A stretch of DNA of 14,032 nt from positions 1-14,032 of the forward strand of contig CAYVLI010000026.1 of NCBI GenBank assembly GCA_964452105.1, given 5' to 3'. The number at the start of each line of letters is the position of its first letter. Positions within the stretch are counted from its first letter, which is position 1. Source of the DNA: CAYVLI01 sp964452105 [NCBI: uncultured Nitrospinota bacterium] (GTDB lineage Bacteria > JAUXIQ01). Made by a program: the position numbers and the translations under genes. A model generated the notes under the pieces. It saw only the letters and a program-made list of their open reading frames with translations. It made no database searches and was not told the DNA's origin. This document shows positions 13,631 to 14,032 of the stretch, piece by piece.

Positions 13631-13863
13631 TACATCCTTTAGCGCTCGGTTATCAAGGCTCAGATAGGCGTACATCTGCTTTAAACGACGGTTATCCTCC
13701 TTGAGGTCCTTTAAGACTCTTAATGTCGGAAGCCGCCATACCTGTGGGCATCCGTGACTTCGGATATGCCCTGCCCCGGCCATACATCCCTGAGCTGGCA
13801 CCCATTCTTAAGAGCCTTCAAAACGCCAATAATCTCTGTCTCTAAATAGCGTAAATTCTTCAT
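13631..13863 (-). pseudogene. IS3-family orfA (transposase N-terminal ORF) remnant, frameshifted and truncated
   Basis: Reading leftwards from ATG 13863-13861, the first frame gives MKNLRYLETEIIGVLKALKN, then QLRDVWPGQGISEVT and RYGG. This matches the IS3-type OrfA helix-turn-helix ('EEQIIGILKEaeaG..vkdlcrrhGISeaTfYkW..KYGG'), with the FYKWRS part lost or garbled. Another frame then gives AASDIKSL, and a third VLKDLKEDNRRLKQMYAYLS and LDNRALKDV, the leucine-zipper end of OrfA. At least two frameshifts are therefore present. Homology stops at 13631, before the usual IEKKL end, and no orfB (DDE transposase) follows, so the element is dead and 3'-truncated. The ATG has AGGAGA 7 nt upstream. The element points towards the three-gene operon and its decay marks the right border of that cassette. 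Confidence 0.8.
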
Positions 13864-13868
13864 AACCG

Positions 13869-13915
13869 GCTCTCCTATGCTTAGATATAATATAGAGGAG
13901 AGCTCCAATTATCAC
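13869..13915 (-). promoter_or_regulatory. IS3 orfA promoter with ribosome-binding-site-sequestering hairpin
   Basis: On the minus strand GCTCTCCT (13903-13896) and AGGAGAGC (13876-13869) form a perfect 8-bp inverted repeat around a 19-nt loop. The second arm contains the AGGAGA ribosome binding site of orfA. A promoter-like pair, GTGATA (13915-13910) and TATTAT (13892-13887), has a 17-bp spacer that contains the first arm. Transcripts begun at this promoter (start near 13880) would lack that arm and be translatable, while read-through transcripts from outside would fold and hide the site. This protection against impinging transcription is known for IS10 and IS50; applying it here is inference. 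Confidence 0.5.
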
Positions 13916-13961
13916 TCGTACTATTGTAGGAGAAGGGTAAGCGTCAAAATAACCCCACCCA

Positions 13962-14032
13962 TTAAGGCTTGAGTTTTTTGATGGTATCCCGGTCAAGGTT
14001 CATTGGCAGCAGGGCCTTAAGGTCTTTAGCTG
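13962..14032 (-). CDS. C-terminal fragment of an unidentified protein (enters from right edge)
   Basis: The last 71 bases hold 22 minus-strand codons before TAA 13964-13962. They read AKDLKALLPMNLDRDTIKKL followed by Lys-Pro, an amphipathic, Leu/Lys-rich end typical of a real protein C-terminus. It is about 100 nt upstream of the IS3 orfA remnant on the same strand, so it may belong to another mobile element's transposase or to a host gene. Nothing in so short a piece allows a family call. Confidence 0.3.
   Translation of the reverse strand, partial: AKDLKALLPMNLDRDTIKKLKP

Overview
The window looks like a bacterial chromosome segment with roughly balanced base composition, strong Shine-Dalgarno sites, and heavy use of ATA (Ile) and AGG/AGA (Arg) codons. 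These traits, with an ArsR regulator / DUF2892 / RND-type exporter operon and an IS3-type remnant, would suit an environmental Gram-negative such as Nitrospirota or a former deltaproteobacterium. That placement is a guess: no marker gene is present.

Left part (1-860, minus strand): a small operon reads leftwards. It holds a 111-residue ArsR-family repressor, an 80-residue DUF2892 (YgaP-like) membrane protein, and the first 22 codons of a probable RND/MMPL transporter that runs off the window. A palindrome inside the arsR promoter region suggests autoregulation. From 861 to 1325 there is no intact gene, only a possible frameshifted remnant on the minus strand and candidate promoters for the plus-strand genes.

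Centre (1326-13510, plus strand): three very large genes follow one another with gaps of 26 and 27 bp and fill about 12 kb. They encode (1) a ~1297-residue protein of fibronectin-III-like and jelly-roll-like modules, (2) an 833-residue right-handed beta-helix protein with helical insertions, and (3) a 1911-residue all-beta giant whose N-terminal half resembles DUF6603-type proteins and whose C-terminal half carries Ig-like and jelly-roll-like modules. None has a recognisable signal peptide or membrane anchor. Genes 1 and 3 appear to share a jelly-roll-like module. The set reads as one transcription unit building a large beta-structured assembly, or a set of exported or cargo proteins, of unknown function. 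It is the best candidate here for an undescribed system.

Right part (13511-14032): a short open frame that may be the start of a truncated fourth operon gene is followed by a decayed, 3'-truncated IS3-family orfA on the minus strand. Upstream of orfA is a hairpin that would hide its ribosome binding site in read-through transcripts. The last 71 bases hold the C-terminal end of another minus-strand frame that I could not identify. No rRNA, tRNA or CRISPR array was seen.
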